Position numbers and translations under genes: made by a program. Positions 1-7,267 of a stretch of DNA of 64,000 nucleotides are shown here, piece by piece; positions within the stretch are counted from its first letter, which is position 1, and each line of letters starts with the position of its first letter. This stretch comes from Qipengyuania pelagi (GTDB lineage: Bacteria > Pseudomonadota > Alphaproteobacteria > Sphingomonadales > Sphingomonadaceae). The DNA lies in the NCBI RefSeq assembly GCF_009827295.1, contig NZ_WTYD01000001.1, forward strand, positions 558,001 through 622,000, given 5' to 3'. The notes under the pieces are model-generated. The model had not been told where the DNA came from. It saw nothing but the letters and a program-made list of their open reading frames with translations, and did not search any database.

Positions 1-84
1 GTGCACGGCGCGGATCTCGGCGGCAGTGCCTCGACCGAAACGATCGCCGAGGCCGTTCTTAAAGCGTTGGAAACCATATCTTGA
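1..84 (+). CDS. Isocitrate/isopropylmalate dehydrogenase family protein, C-terminal end only
   Basis: Frame 1 is open from the first base to TGA at 82-84 and gives 27 residues containing ADLGGSAST, then an amphipathic helix ending in ALETIS. The (D)LGG-x-A(S)T pattern followed by a final helix is the usual C-terminus of the NAD(P)-dependent isocitrate / 3-isopropylmalate / tartrate dehydrogenase family, which oxidatively decarboxylates 2-hydroxy dicarboxylic acids. The catalytic part is outside the window, so substrate and cofactor cannot be assigned. The next gene begins about 25 nt downstream on the same strand. Confidence 0.6.
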   Translation: MHGADLGGSASTETIAEAVLKALETIS

Positions 85-109
85 GAATTTGTCCCTACGC
101 CGACATGGC

Positions 110-1255
110 ATGGACATGACGCTTTCGACCCTCCCCGAGGATGCTCTTTTGACACCCCATATGGCGGCGCCGCTGGAACTTGCGATCGTGCTGCCGACCT
201 TCAACGAGCGCGACAATCTCGCCCCCCTGATGGACCGGATCGCAGATGCGCTCGGCCCGGTGGGGTGGGAGGTTCTGGTGGTGGACGACAATTCCGCCGA
301 TGGCACGTCCGACGAGGCGCGCCGCCTCGCATTATCGGACCCGCGCATCCGCGTGATCGAGCGGATCGGCAGGCGCGGCCTGTCGAGCGCGGCGATCGAA
401 GGCTTCTGCGCCACCGCCGCGCCTTATGCCGCGGTGATGGACGCCGATCACCAGCACGATCCCAAACTGCTCGTGCCGATGCTGGCTTCGGTCAAGGCGG
501 GCGAGGCGGACGTCGCCGTGGCCAGCCGCTTTGCCGATGGCGCCAGCATGGCCGAATGGAATCGCCCGGATCGCGAAAAGCTGTCGGGCATGGCCAACAC
601 GCTCGCGCGCAAACTGACCGGCGTCGACCTGTCCGACCCGATGAGCGGCTATTTCCTGCTGCCGACGGCAACCGCCCGCGAACTCGCGCCGAAACTGTCG
701 GCGATCGGCTTCAAGATCTTGCTCGACCTGCTCGCCACCAGCGAGAAACCCCTGCGCGTCAAGGATTTCCCGATGAATTTCTCCGCCCGCCGCTCCGGCG
801 AAAGCAAATTGGACCGCGCCATCGCCTTCGACTTCCTCGCCGGGCTTTACGACAAGAGCTTCGGGCGCGTCATTCCCACGCGCTTCGCCCTGTTCGGCAC
901 GGTGGGCCTGATCGGCGTGGTCGTCCACATGGCGCTGCTCTACCTGTTCCTCGCTGCGGGCACGCAATTCAGCATCGGCCAGGCGGTGGCGACTTTCGGG
1001 GCGATGACGTTCAATTTCTGGCTGAACAATTTCCTCACCTATCGCGACCGGCGCCTGACCGAATCGAAGGCGGTTTTCTGGGGCTGGGTCAGCTTCATCG
1101 CCGCCTGTTCGATCGGCGCCTTCGCCAATGTCGCGGTGGCGACGACGCTGCACGATCGCGGCCTTCACGAGGTCCTGGCCGCACTGGTCGGGATCGGGAT
1201 CGGGTCGGTGTGGAATTATGCCCTGTCCAGCCGCTTCGTCTGGGGCCGGTTCTGA
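110..1255 (+). CDS. GT2 family glycosyltransferase (DPM1-like) fused to a GtrA-type membrane domain
   Basis: This 381-residue protein should transfer a sugar from a nucleotide-sugar to polyprenyl phosphate at the inner membrane. Residues about 23-240 form a GT-A fold: PTFNERDN near the N-terminus, VVDDNSADG near 57-65, and a metal-binding DAD motif at 111-113. Residues about 255-375 hold four hydrophobic segments with the FNFWLNNFLTYR pattern of GtrA flippase-like domains. DPM1-GtrA fusions make polyprenyl-phosphate sugars for GT39/GT-C transferases, and a GT39 gene lies immediately downstream on the opposite strand. Start: ATG at 110 is used because the preceding gene stops at 84. ATG 116 or 161 are alternatives, and none has a strong ribosome binding site. 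Confidence 0.85.
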   Translation: MDMTLSTLPEDALLTPHMAAPLELAIVLPTFNERDNLAPLMDRIADALGPVGWEVLVVDDNSADGTSDEARRLALSDPRIRVIERIGRRGLSSAAIEGFCATAAPYAAVMDADHQHDPKLLVPMLASVKAGEADVAVASRFADGASMAEWNRPDREKLSGMANTLARKLTGVDLSDPMSGYFLLPTATARELAPKLSAIGFKILLDLLATSEKPLRVKDFPMNFSARRSGESKLDRAIAFDFLAGLYDKSFGRVIPTRFALFGTVGLIGVVVHMALLYLFLAAGTQFSIGQAVATFGAMTFNFWLNNFLTYRDRRLTESKAVFWGWVSFIAACSIGAFANVAVATTLHDRGLHEVLAALVGIGIGSVWNYALSSRFVWGRF

Positions 1256-1259
1256 CGCT

Positions 1260-2561
1260 TTACTGCCAGCCCTTCAGCCAGACATAGTCGAGAAACGCCA
1301 TCTTCCCCTCGAGCGGGGCGGCGGACAGGATCGGGTAGAACCAAGCGAACAGGGCCGCGCTGATCGCGAGCGGCGCCAGCGCCAGCCAGCGCTTCCCGCT
1401 TGTCCATAACGCGTCGAGCGCCAAGGCGAGCGCGGCGAGCAGAAACATGCTCGGCAGCATGTAGTGATAATAGAACTGGATGGGCTTTGCCGCCACGATC
1501 CAGAAGCCGAGCGTCAGAAGATAAAGCAGCGCGACCGACAGCGCGACCGGATCGCGCCTTCCTGCTCTCCGCCCCACCACGCCGCGCCACAGGCACCAGC
1601 CGAGCGCGGGCAGGCCCAGGAGCATGGTCAAGGGGTTCCCGATCAGCAGGATGCCGCGATAGGCCCCGTCGACCGGCTCGTAGAGATACCAGATCGCGCG
1701 CAGGTTCAGCACCCACTGCCACCACACCGATTGATAGGGGTGGGGCTTCACCACATTTTCCTGCATCGTCAGCATGGTTCGGTGAAGATCGATGATGTCG
1801 CGCGGCGCGCCCGCGCTGCCGATCGCGCCATCGGCGAAGAGATAGGCGGGCAGGTAGGTCGCGGCATAGACCACGAGCGGCACGATCCCGAGCCACAGGG
1901 CGGCCTCGACCAGGGTGATGCCCGGAACCGGCAATCCCCTGCGGCTGAGGAACAGGCGCCGCCGCCCCGCCGCCCAGCGCAATCCGAGGAAGACGAGGCC
2001 GGGCACCGGAGCGAGCACCAGCGCGTTCCATTTCGCCGCCATGGCGAGGCCGAGCGCGACCCCCGTGATCGCCAATCTGCGACGCCCGGTCTCTGGCTCG
2101 CGCATCGCCGCCGCTCCCTGCCAGAAGGCGAGCGCGAGGAAGGCGAGATAGAAGATGTCGAGCATCGCGATGCGCGCGTTCACGAACAGGTGGAATCCGG
2201 TCACGAGCAGCACGCCGTAACCGAGCGTCGCGAAACGGCTCAGCGTGGCGAACCACAGTGCCCGCATCGCGGCGAACAGCGCCAGCGCGCCCGCGAGGAC
2301 CGGCAGGGCACGCCAGCCCAGCGGATTGTCGCCGAATACGAGCACGCTCAGCGCCAGCAATTGCTTGGCGAGCGGGGGGTGTTCGCGATTGGTGAAATGA
2401 TCGAGCGCGATCCATTCGCGCAGCGCCGGGACGTAATGGACCTCGTCGAAATAGGCGATGCTGGGGATCGTCAAGCGCACGCAACACAGCGCCAGGAACG
2501 CGGTCGCAAACAGCGCGCACCAGCCGATCGGGTCCTGCGATGCCGTGCGCGCGGATTTCAT
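1260..2561 (-). CDS. GT39 family (PMT-like) membrane glycosyltransferase
   Basis: This 433-residue polytopic protein is mostly transmembrane. After the first membrane helix comes YFDEVHYVPALREW, then HFTNREHPPLAK. The acidic pair in the first periplasmic loop and the HPPL-K signature are typical of protein O-mannosyltransferase (GT39) enzymes, which use polyprenyl-phosphate sugars. It could glycosylate exported proteins or an envelope lipid. It converges with the DPM1-GtrA gene (4 bases between the stop codons), which probably makes its donor (inference). ATG at 2561 is chosen because the first membrane helix follows directly; an upstream in-frame start at 2639 would add a basic, poorly coding leader. 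Confidence 0.85.
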   Translation of the reverse strand: MKSARTASQDPIGWCALFATAFLALCCVRLTIPSIAYFDEVHYVPALREWIALDHFTNREHPPLAKQLLALSVLVFGDNPLGWRALPVLAGALALFAAMRALWFATLSRFATLGYGVLLVTGFHLFVNARIAMLDIFYLAFLALAFWQGAAAMREPETGRRRLAITGVALGLAMAAKWNALVLAPVPGLVFLGLRWAAGRRRLFLSRRGLPVPGITLVEAALWLGIVPLVVYAATYLPAYLFADGAIGSAGAPRDIIDLHRTMLTMQENVVKPHPYQSVWWQWVLNLRAIWYLYEPVDGAYRGILLIGNPLTMLLGLPALGWCLWRGVVGRRAGRRDPVALSVALLYLLTLGFWIVAAKPIQFYYHYMLPSMFLLAALALALDALWTSGKRWLALAPLAISAALFAWFYPILSAAPLEGKMAFLDYVWLKGWQ

Positions 2562-2811
2562 GTGTGCGCGGTACGGCTGAGCCGGGCGCTTGACAAGTTT
2601 CCCGGCGCGGACTCGAGCAACGCGGTTTGGCTGGCGCATCCTGTTGTAATGCAGTCACACCCCGGCGCGAAGGGGAGGCCGTCGACCGGAAACTGCTGCG
2701 TTGCAGCAATCCTGTCATGATAGACCCTTACGGAAGTTTCGGACCTTCGGGCAGGTTTGGATCAAATAAGGTCGCGTTCGCCCACTCGCGTACGAATTTG
2801 GAGGATTTTTC

Positions 2812-3018
2812 ATGAAACGTGCAATCGCCCTCGGCACCGCCGCGTTCGCCATGGTTGCAGCGCCGCTGGCCGCAGCCGATCGTTCCGCTGCGCCGGTCGA
2901 AAGCGAATCGGAACTGGTTGGTGGCAGCCTTCTGATTGCCGCTCTCGGCGCAGCAGCCGTCATCGCTGCCGTCGTCCTTATCGCTGATGATGACGATGAC
3001 GACGCCGTCAGCCCCTGA
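2812..3018 (+). CDS. Small signal-peptide/membrane protein with acidic Asp tail, function unknown
   Basis: This 68-residue protein begins with a classical signal peptide (MKRAIALGTAAFAMVAAPLAAA, cleavage expected around residue 22). A short polar stretch, one hydrophobic Ala/Val/Ile helix (about 37-58) and a run of six Asp followed by AVSP complete it. A strong GGAGG lies 8 nt upstream and a clear intrinsic terminator follows 25 nt after the stop, so it looks like a complete monocistronic unit. Short exported proteins with a Gly/Ala membrane helix and Asp-rich end are common and uncharacterised in sphingomonads. Either the leader is cleaved and the second helix anchors it, or both helices stay in the membrane as a hairpin. 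Confidence 0.75.
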   Translation: MKRAIALGTAAFAMVAAPLAAADRSAAPVESESELVGGSLLIAALGAAAVIAAVVLIADDDDDDAVSP

Positions 3019-3043
3019 GGGCTGTAGGAATCGCAGAAACTGG

Positions 3044-3072
3044 GGGCGGAAGGGTGACCTTCCGCCCTTTTT
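3044..3072 (+). terminator. Rho-independent terminator of the small membrane protein gene
   Basis: A perfect 10-bp stem (GGGCGGAAGG at 3044-3053, CCTTCCGCCC at 3058-3067) with a GTGA tetraloop is followed by TTTTT. It ends the 68-residue gene and separates it from metZ. Confidence 0.9.
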
Positions 3073-3134
3073 CGTTGTCCGAAGCGCCTCGGGGCGATTG
3101 CGGCGCGCGCCATGCTTGCCTAAGCCCCGTGGCC

Positions 3135-4340
3135 ATGAAGAAGACCACCGGAACCGACCGCGCGATCACCCAGACATGGCGCCCCGCCACCCAGGCGGTG
3201 CGTGGCGGCACCTGGCGATCGGAGCATGGCGAGACCAGCGAGGCGCTGTTCCTCACCTCGGGCTACACCTATGACGATGCCCAGACCGTAGCCGATCGCT
3301 TCGCGGGCGAAGCGGAGGGGATGACCTATTCGCGCCTCCAGAACCCGACCGTGGCGATGCTGGAAGAGCGCATCGCTCTGCTCGAAGGGGCCGAGGCCTG
3401 CCGCGCGCAGGCCAGCGGCATGGCGGCGATGTCGACCGCGCTGCTCTGCCAGCTATCGGCCGGCGACCACGTGGTCGGCGCGCGAGCCGCGTTCGGATCG
3501 TGCCGCTGGTTGCTCGACAGCCTGCTACCGCGCTTCGGGATCGAAACGAGCGTGGTGGACAGCGCCGACAATGATGCCTGGGAACAGGCGATCCGCCCCA
3601 ACACCAAGGTGTTCTTCTTCGAAACGCCGGCCAATCCGACGCTCGACGTCGTCGATATGGATTTCGTGTGCGGACTGGCGAAGAGCCGCGGCATCGTCAC
3701 GGTGGTCGACAACGCCTTCGCGACGAGCGCGTTGCAAAAACCGATGGATTTCGGGGCGGATGTGGTCGCCTATTCCGCGACCAAGCTGATGGACGGGCAG
3801 GGGCGCGTGCTGGCGGGCGCGGTGTGCGGATCGCAGGAATGGATCGACGAGGTTCTGTTGCCGTTCCAGCGCAACACCGGGCCCAATATCTCGCCCTTCA
3901 ACGCCTGGGTGGTCTTGAAAGGTCTCGAAACGCTGAGCCTTCGCGCCGAGAGGCAGAGCGCAAACGCGGTCGCGCTGGGCGAGGCGATCGCGGGGCGGCG
4001 ACTGGAGATGCGCCATCCGGGGCTGACCAGCCATCCGCGGCACGAGCTCGCAAAGCGGCAGATGACAGCGACCGGACCGGTCTTCGCCTTCGATGTCGGC
4101 AGCCGCGAAACCGCCTTCGCCGTGCTCGATGCGCTGGAGCTGATCGACCTGTCCAACAATATCGGCGATTCGCGCAGCCTGATGTGCCACCCAGCCAGCA
4201 CCACCCATGCCGGGATGACCGCCGAAGCGCGCGCCGAGATGGGCGTGAGCGAGGGATTGCTGCGCATCAATGTCGGATTGGAAGACGTCGCCGACCTGAT
4301 CGAGGATCTCGACCGCGCGCTCGATAAAGCGGGTCTCTAG
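3135..4340 (+). CDS. metZ: O-succinylhomoserine sulfhydrylase
   Basis: This 401-residue PLP enzyme of the cystathionine gamma-synthase family condenses O-succinyl-homoserine (or O-acetyl-homoserine) with sulfide to give homocysteine for methionine synthesis. Visible marks are YSRLQNPT near residue 65 (cofactor phosphate contact), VVDNAFAT at 190-197 (the Asp that contacts the pyridine nitrogen), and the Schiff-base lysine K217 in AYSATKLMDG. The C-terminal domain has the SLMCHPASTTHA substrate-binding loop. The start at 3135 gives the normal family length; an in-frame start at 3054 would place the upstream terminator inside the coding region. MetZ and a plain cystathionine gamma-synthase are hard to separate by eye. 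The alphaproteobacterial context favours MetZ. Confidence 0.9.
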   Translation: MKKTTGTDRAITQTWRPATQAVRGGTWRSEHGETSEALFLTSGYTYDDAQTVADRFAGEAEGMTYSRLQNPTVAMLEERIALLEGAEACRAQASGMAAMSTALLCQLSAGDHVVGARAAFGSCRWLLDSLLPRFGIETSVVDSADNDAWEQAIRPNTKVFFFETPANPTLDVVDMDFVCGLAKSRGIVTVVDNAFATSALQKPMDFGADVVAYSATKLMDGQGRVLAGAVCGSQEWIDEVLLPFQRNTGPNISPFNAWVVLKGLETLSLRAERQSANAVALGEAIAGRRLEMRHPGLTSHPRHELAKRQMTATGPVFAFDVGSRETAFAVLDALELIDLSNNIGDSRSLMCHPASTTHAGMTAEARAEMGVSEGLLRINVGLEDVADLIEDLDRALDKAGL

Positions 4341-4347
4341 GTAAGGA

Positions 4348-4767
4348 TCAGGCCGGGCAGCAATCGTCGAGCGCCGCGCCCAGGGCGGCGGCGGTCGACC
4401 AGGCGCGATTGCAGGGCGCATCGTCCGTCAGCGCGGCATGGGCGGCGAGGCCTTCGCCATCGATCATCGCCACGATCAGCCCTTCGTCGCGCGTCATGCC
4501 TGGCGCGCAGCACGGTGCGAGGCGGATGGTGCGGCGCGAACTGCCCGCAAGGTCCACGACCAGACTGCGGGCGAGCGTAAGCGGACGCTGGAAACTCGGG
4601 CCGAACGTATCGAGCGCCAGCAAGGCGGCCGAGGCATCCCGCAAACCGCAACCCACCATGCGGCGGATCAGGATCAGCGCGATGCGCCTGCCGCGATCGG
4701 AAGGGAGCGGGAGGACCAGAGCGGTGTCGGGACGACCGGGTGCGGGGGCGGGTGCGGCGTTGGGCAT
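4348..4767 (-). CDS. DUF6628-like conserved hypothetical protein
   Basis: This 139-residue soluble protein has no signal peptide. It has a helical middle (IALILIRRMVGCGLRDASAA), then LAPCCAPGMTRDEG and a C-terminal half with paired cysteines (CC near the middle, another CC near the C-terminus). The pattern fits a small uncharacterised family of sphingomonads (DUF6628, assigned from memory). ATG at 4767 is selected because GGAGG lies 5 nt before it; the ATGATG at 4782 has no ribosome binding site. A promoter overlapped by a Fur-like palindrome lies directly upstream, which suggests iron-responsive expression. With the cysteine pairs, an iron-linked role is possible but unproven. It converges with metZ. 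Confidence 0.75.
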   Translation of the reverse strand: MPNAAPAPAPGRPDTALVLPLPSDRGRRIALILIRRMVGCGLRDASAALLALDTFGPSFQRPLTLARSLVVDLAGSSRRTIRLAPCCAPGMTRDEGLIVAMIDGEGLAAHAALTDDAPCNRAWSTAAALGAALDDCCPA

Positions 4768-4790
4768 CGAATCCTCCATCATGGTTCGCT

Positions 4791-4821
4791 ATTATAATAT
4801 GCAAATGCAAATCATTCGCAA
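4791..4821 (-). promoter_or_regulatory. Promoter with overlapping Fur-like box before the DUF6628 gene
   Basis: Read on the minus strand, TTGCGA (4821-4816) is followed after 16 nt by TATTAT (4799-4794), with TATAAT overlapping it. The spacer holds the palindrome TGCAAATCATTCGCA (4806-4820), which fits the TGCnAATnATTnGCA half-site arrangement of proteobacterial Fur boxes. Bound repressor would cover the -35 element. The tandem copy ATGCAAATGCAAAT extends it on one side. Confidence 0.65.
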
Positions 4822-4905
4822 CAGCTGAATGGAAGGAGATAGCCTCTCTCCCCAAGCAGATGGATCAGAGCCCATGCCTGCGACCGGTACCGCCGGGTCC
4901 CGGTA

Positions 4906-5223
4906 TCAGATTTCGCAGGCTATCCCGTCATCGTCGCGGTCCAACCCGGCGCGATAGCCGGGATCGCCGCGTCGCAACGGCGCTTTCCCGGCGGCTCGCA
5001 CGGCAGCGCAATTGGCGTAGTATACGCGCCCGTCGATCGATTGCGCGGCTGAAACCGGCTGCGCGGCGCGTCCGCTGCGGTGGCAGTGATAGTCGCCCGT
5101 CTTGCGGTTGTTGTGGCACCCTTCGCCGTTCAGCCCGCCGGGATGGGCGGCGGCCGACCCGGTAAAGGACACGTTCGTTGCTACTCCGACAAGGGCCAGC
5201 AGAGTGAGGAATGTCTTCCGCAT
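4906..5223 (-). CDS. Secreted YHYH / excalibur calcium-binding domain protein
   Basis: This 105-residue exported protein has a signal peptide (about residues 1-26, cleavage after SAAA). Next is a His/Cys-rich segment, HPGGLNGEGCHNNRKTG then DYHCHR, that resembles the YHYH motif. The end is an excalibur domain: YYANCAAVRAAGKAP, then the Ca-binding-loop-like DRDDDGIACE. Excalibur domains occur in extracellular nucleases and surface proteins and are thought to bind calcium through DxDxDGxxCE. The catalytic nuclease part is missing, so this is a stand-alone binding module of unknown substrate. It is transcribed alone, away from apaG. Confidence 0.8.
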   Translation of the reverse strand: MRKTFLTLLALVGVATNVSFTGSAAAHPGGLNGEGCHNNRKTGDYHCHRSGRAAQPVSAAQSIDGRVYYANCAAVRAAGKAPLRRGDPGYRAGLDRDDDGIACEI

Positions 5224-5303
5224 CCGGTGAGCTTAAGGCGCATTTCTTGCCAATTCCCTGCCCGCCCTTGCTCCGCGCGCGTCTATGCCTATTCTGAAGG
5301 ACG

Positions 5304-5702
5304 ATGAAATTCCTGTTTCCCCATGCCGCGATCACGCACGACATCACGGTTCGCGTGTCGGTCAATTACATGCCCGAACAATCGCGGCCCGAGATCGGCA
5401 AGTGGTTCTGGGTCTATCACATCCGCATCGAGAACGGATCGGAGGAGACCGTCACGCTTGAACGGCGGCACTGGCGGATCACCGATGCCGAGGGACGGAT
5501 CAGCATCGTCGATGGCGAAGGGGTGGTCGGCGAACAGCCCACGCTCTCGCCCGGCCAGTCGCATGATTACGTTTCGGGATGCCCGCTCGAAACGCCGCAT
5601 GGGTCGATGGAGGGGTTCTACAGCTTCCGCCGCGCGGACGGATCGCCGATGGAGGTCCGCATCCCGTTCTTCCCGCTCGCCGCGCCCGCAACGACCCACT
5701 GA
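5304..5702 (+). CDS. apaG: ApaG domain protein (Co2+/Mg2+ efflux-associated)
   Basis: This 132-residue cytosolic protein matches the length and fold pattern of ApaG: an immunoglobulin-like beta sandwich with WVYHIRIENGSEETVTLERR, RHWRITDAEG, GEGVVGEQPTLSPGQ and YVSGCPLETPHGSMEGFY. ApaG is linked genetically to cobalt/magnesium efflux and to diadenosine tetraphosphate metabolism, but its biochemical role is unsettled. The ATG at 5304 gives the usual N-terminus ahead of the first beta strand (ITVRVSVNYMPEQS). It is divergent from the YHYH gene and converges on ppx. Confidence 0.92.
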   Translation: MKFLFPHAAITHDITVRVSVNYMPEQSRPEIGKWFWVYHIRIENGSEETVTLERRHWRITDAEGRISIVDGEGVVGEQPTLSPGQSHDYVSGCPLETPHGSMEGFYSFRRADGSPMEVRIPFFPLAAPATTH

Positions 5703-5725
5703 AACGAAGCACCGAGAAGCCGCAA

Positions 5726-7267
5726 TCAGGCGTCGGATTCGTCGATCTCGCTATCGGTCGGCGCGATCTTCAGCTTCGCTTCCACGCCCAGCCAGCCTGC
5801 GAGAATTTCCAGCTCCCGCGTGACCGGATAATGCGCCAGTTCCGCCCACGAGGGGTCGAGGCGCAGCACCAGCTTGCGCTTCTTGCAATGGAGGCGCGAA
5901 GCCGACAGCGCCGGGCGTGAGCCCCCGCCGAGCTTGCGAGCGAGCCGGAAGCCCAATCCCCAGGTGACCGAATCGCGCAAGGCGTCGCGATCGGCCAGCG
6001 CCAGCAGGCGTTCGGGATAGTCGGTCCGCCCGAGACTGGCATAGAGGGCCGCGCAGATCTGGGCTCGTTCGGCGGGCAGGCAATCGATCCATCTCTTGTC
6101 GAGCGCCCACGCGCTGGCGTGCGAGAGCCGCAGATTGGGCTCCACCCGCTGGAGCGCGTCGGACAATTGCGCGGCGACCAGGCGCAGGCGCTCGTCCTGC
6201 GCGTTCGCATGGCCGGTTATGCCGCCATTGCCTGCCAGCTCGACACTCCACCCCGCGACCAGGGCCGCATCGGTAATCGCCGCGCCGAGCATGGTGGCGA
6301 ATTCGCTCACCCCGGCAATCAGGGGATCCTTGGCGCGCTGGACCGGATCGAGCCGGTCGAACAGCAGGCCTTCGCGAATGCCCCAGCTGGAAAAGACCAG
6401 CTCGTCCGGCTCCAGCGCCTTGAGCAGCGGGCGCAGCAGGGCGACGGCATCGGGGAGGTATTCGGCGCGCATCTGGCTGATGCCGGGGCACTCGGCCAGC
6501 TTTGCGGGATCGGCGGCAATCAGGCGCTGCGCCAGCATATCGGCCTCTTCGACGTCGAGCCGGAAGCCGTGCGGATCGCTCAAGGGGTAATCGCGCCGCA
6601 TCATCGCATAGGCGGCAAAGGCGCGCCATGTCCCGCCGACCATGTAGAGCGGGCCCGGATGCGCCGCCGCCCAGCCGACCTTGTCGAGTTGCGCGCGCAC
6701 GCGTGTGTTGAACCGTTTCTTGTCGCTGCGATCGAGCGCGGGAAGCCGCAGCGTGCCGAGCGGCAGGCTCGACGCCTGATGGCATTCTCCGTCCACGATC
6801 GACACCAGTTCGAGACTGCCCCCGCCAAGGTCCGCGACCACGCCGCGCGCACCGGGAAACGCGCCGATCGCGCCGGTCGCCGAAATGCGCGCCTCTTCCT
6901 CGCCTGTCAGAAGGCGCGGTTCGAGGCCGAGTTCGGCGACGGCGGCGAGAAATTCGGCACCGTTCGCAGCCTCGCGCGCGGCCGCTGTGGCCACGGTCTG
7001 CACGTCGGTGACGCCCAGATCGTCGAGGATGCGCGCATAGCGGGCCAGCGCGCCGAGCGCTTCATCGCTCGCTTCCTTCGGGATCAATCCGGTCTCGGAC
7101 AGGTCGCGGCCGAGGCGGGCGGCCACTTTCTCGTTCCAGACCGTGCGGGGCGCGCGGGGGGAGCCTTCGTAGATCACCATGCGCACCGTGTTGGAGCCGA
7201 TATCGATGACCGCGCGCGGCAGATAGACGATGCGCTTCTCGCGCCGGGTCGCGGGCGTTTGCGTCAC
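5726..7267 (-). CDS. ppx: Exopolyphosphatase / pppGpp phosphohydrolase (Ppx/GppA)
   Basis: This 513-residue enzyme of the ASKHA fold releases phosphate from polyphosphate ends and may also hydrolyse pppGpp. The phosphate-1 loop VIDIGSNTVRMV is at residues 20-31 and the phosphate-2 loop VADLGGGSLELV lies near residues 145-156. The C-terminal part is the helical HD-like domain common to long Ppx proteins. GTG at 7267 is the start because it overlaps the ppk stop as GTGA, the arrangement of translational coupling; an upstream ATG would run far into ppk. Pairing with the polyphosphate kinase puts synthesis and degradation under one message. Confidence 0.93.
   Translation of the reverse strand: MTQTPATRREKRIVYLPRAVIDIGSNTVRMVIYEGSPRAPRTVWNEKVAARLGRDLSETGLIPKEASDEALGALARYARILDDLGVTDVQTVATAAAREAANGAEFLAAVAELGLEPRLLTGEEEARISATGAIGAFPGARGVVADLGGGSLELVSIVDGECHQASSLPLGTLRLPALDRSDKKRFNTRVRAQLDKVGWAAAHPGPLYMVGGTWRAFAAYAMMRRDYPLSDPHGFRLDVEEADMLAQRLIAADPAKLAECPGISQMRAEYLPDAVALLRPLLKALEPDELVFSSWGIREGLLFDRLDPVQRAKDPLIAGVSEFATMLGAAITDAALVAGWSVELAGNGGITGHANAQDERLRLVAAQLSDALQRVEPNLRLSHASAWALDKRWIDCLPAERAQICAALYASLGRTDYPERLLALADRDALRDSVTWGLGFRLARKLGGGSRPALSASRLHCKKRKLVLRLDPSWAELAHYPVTRELEILAGWLGVEAKLKIAPTDSEIDESDA

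Noticed and set aside
3019..3134. A possible SAM riboswitch upstream of metZ
   Set aside because: Apart from the terminator of the previous gene, the 62 nt before metZ do not show the SAM-II or other SAM riboswitch core.
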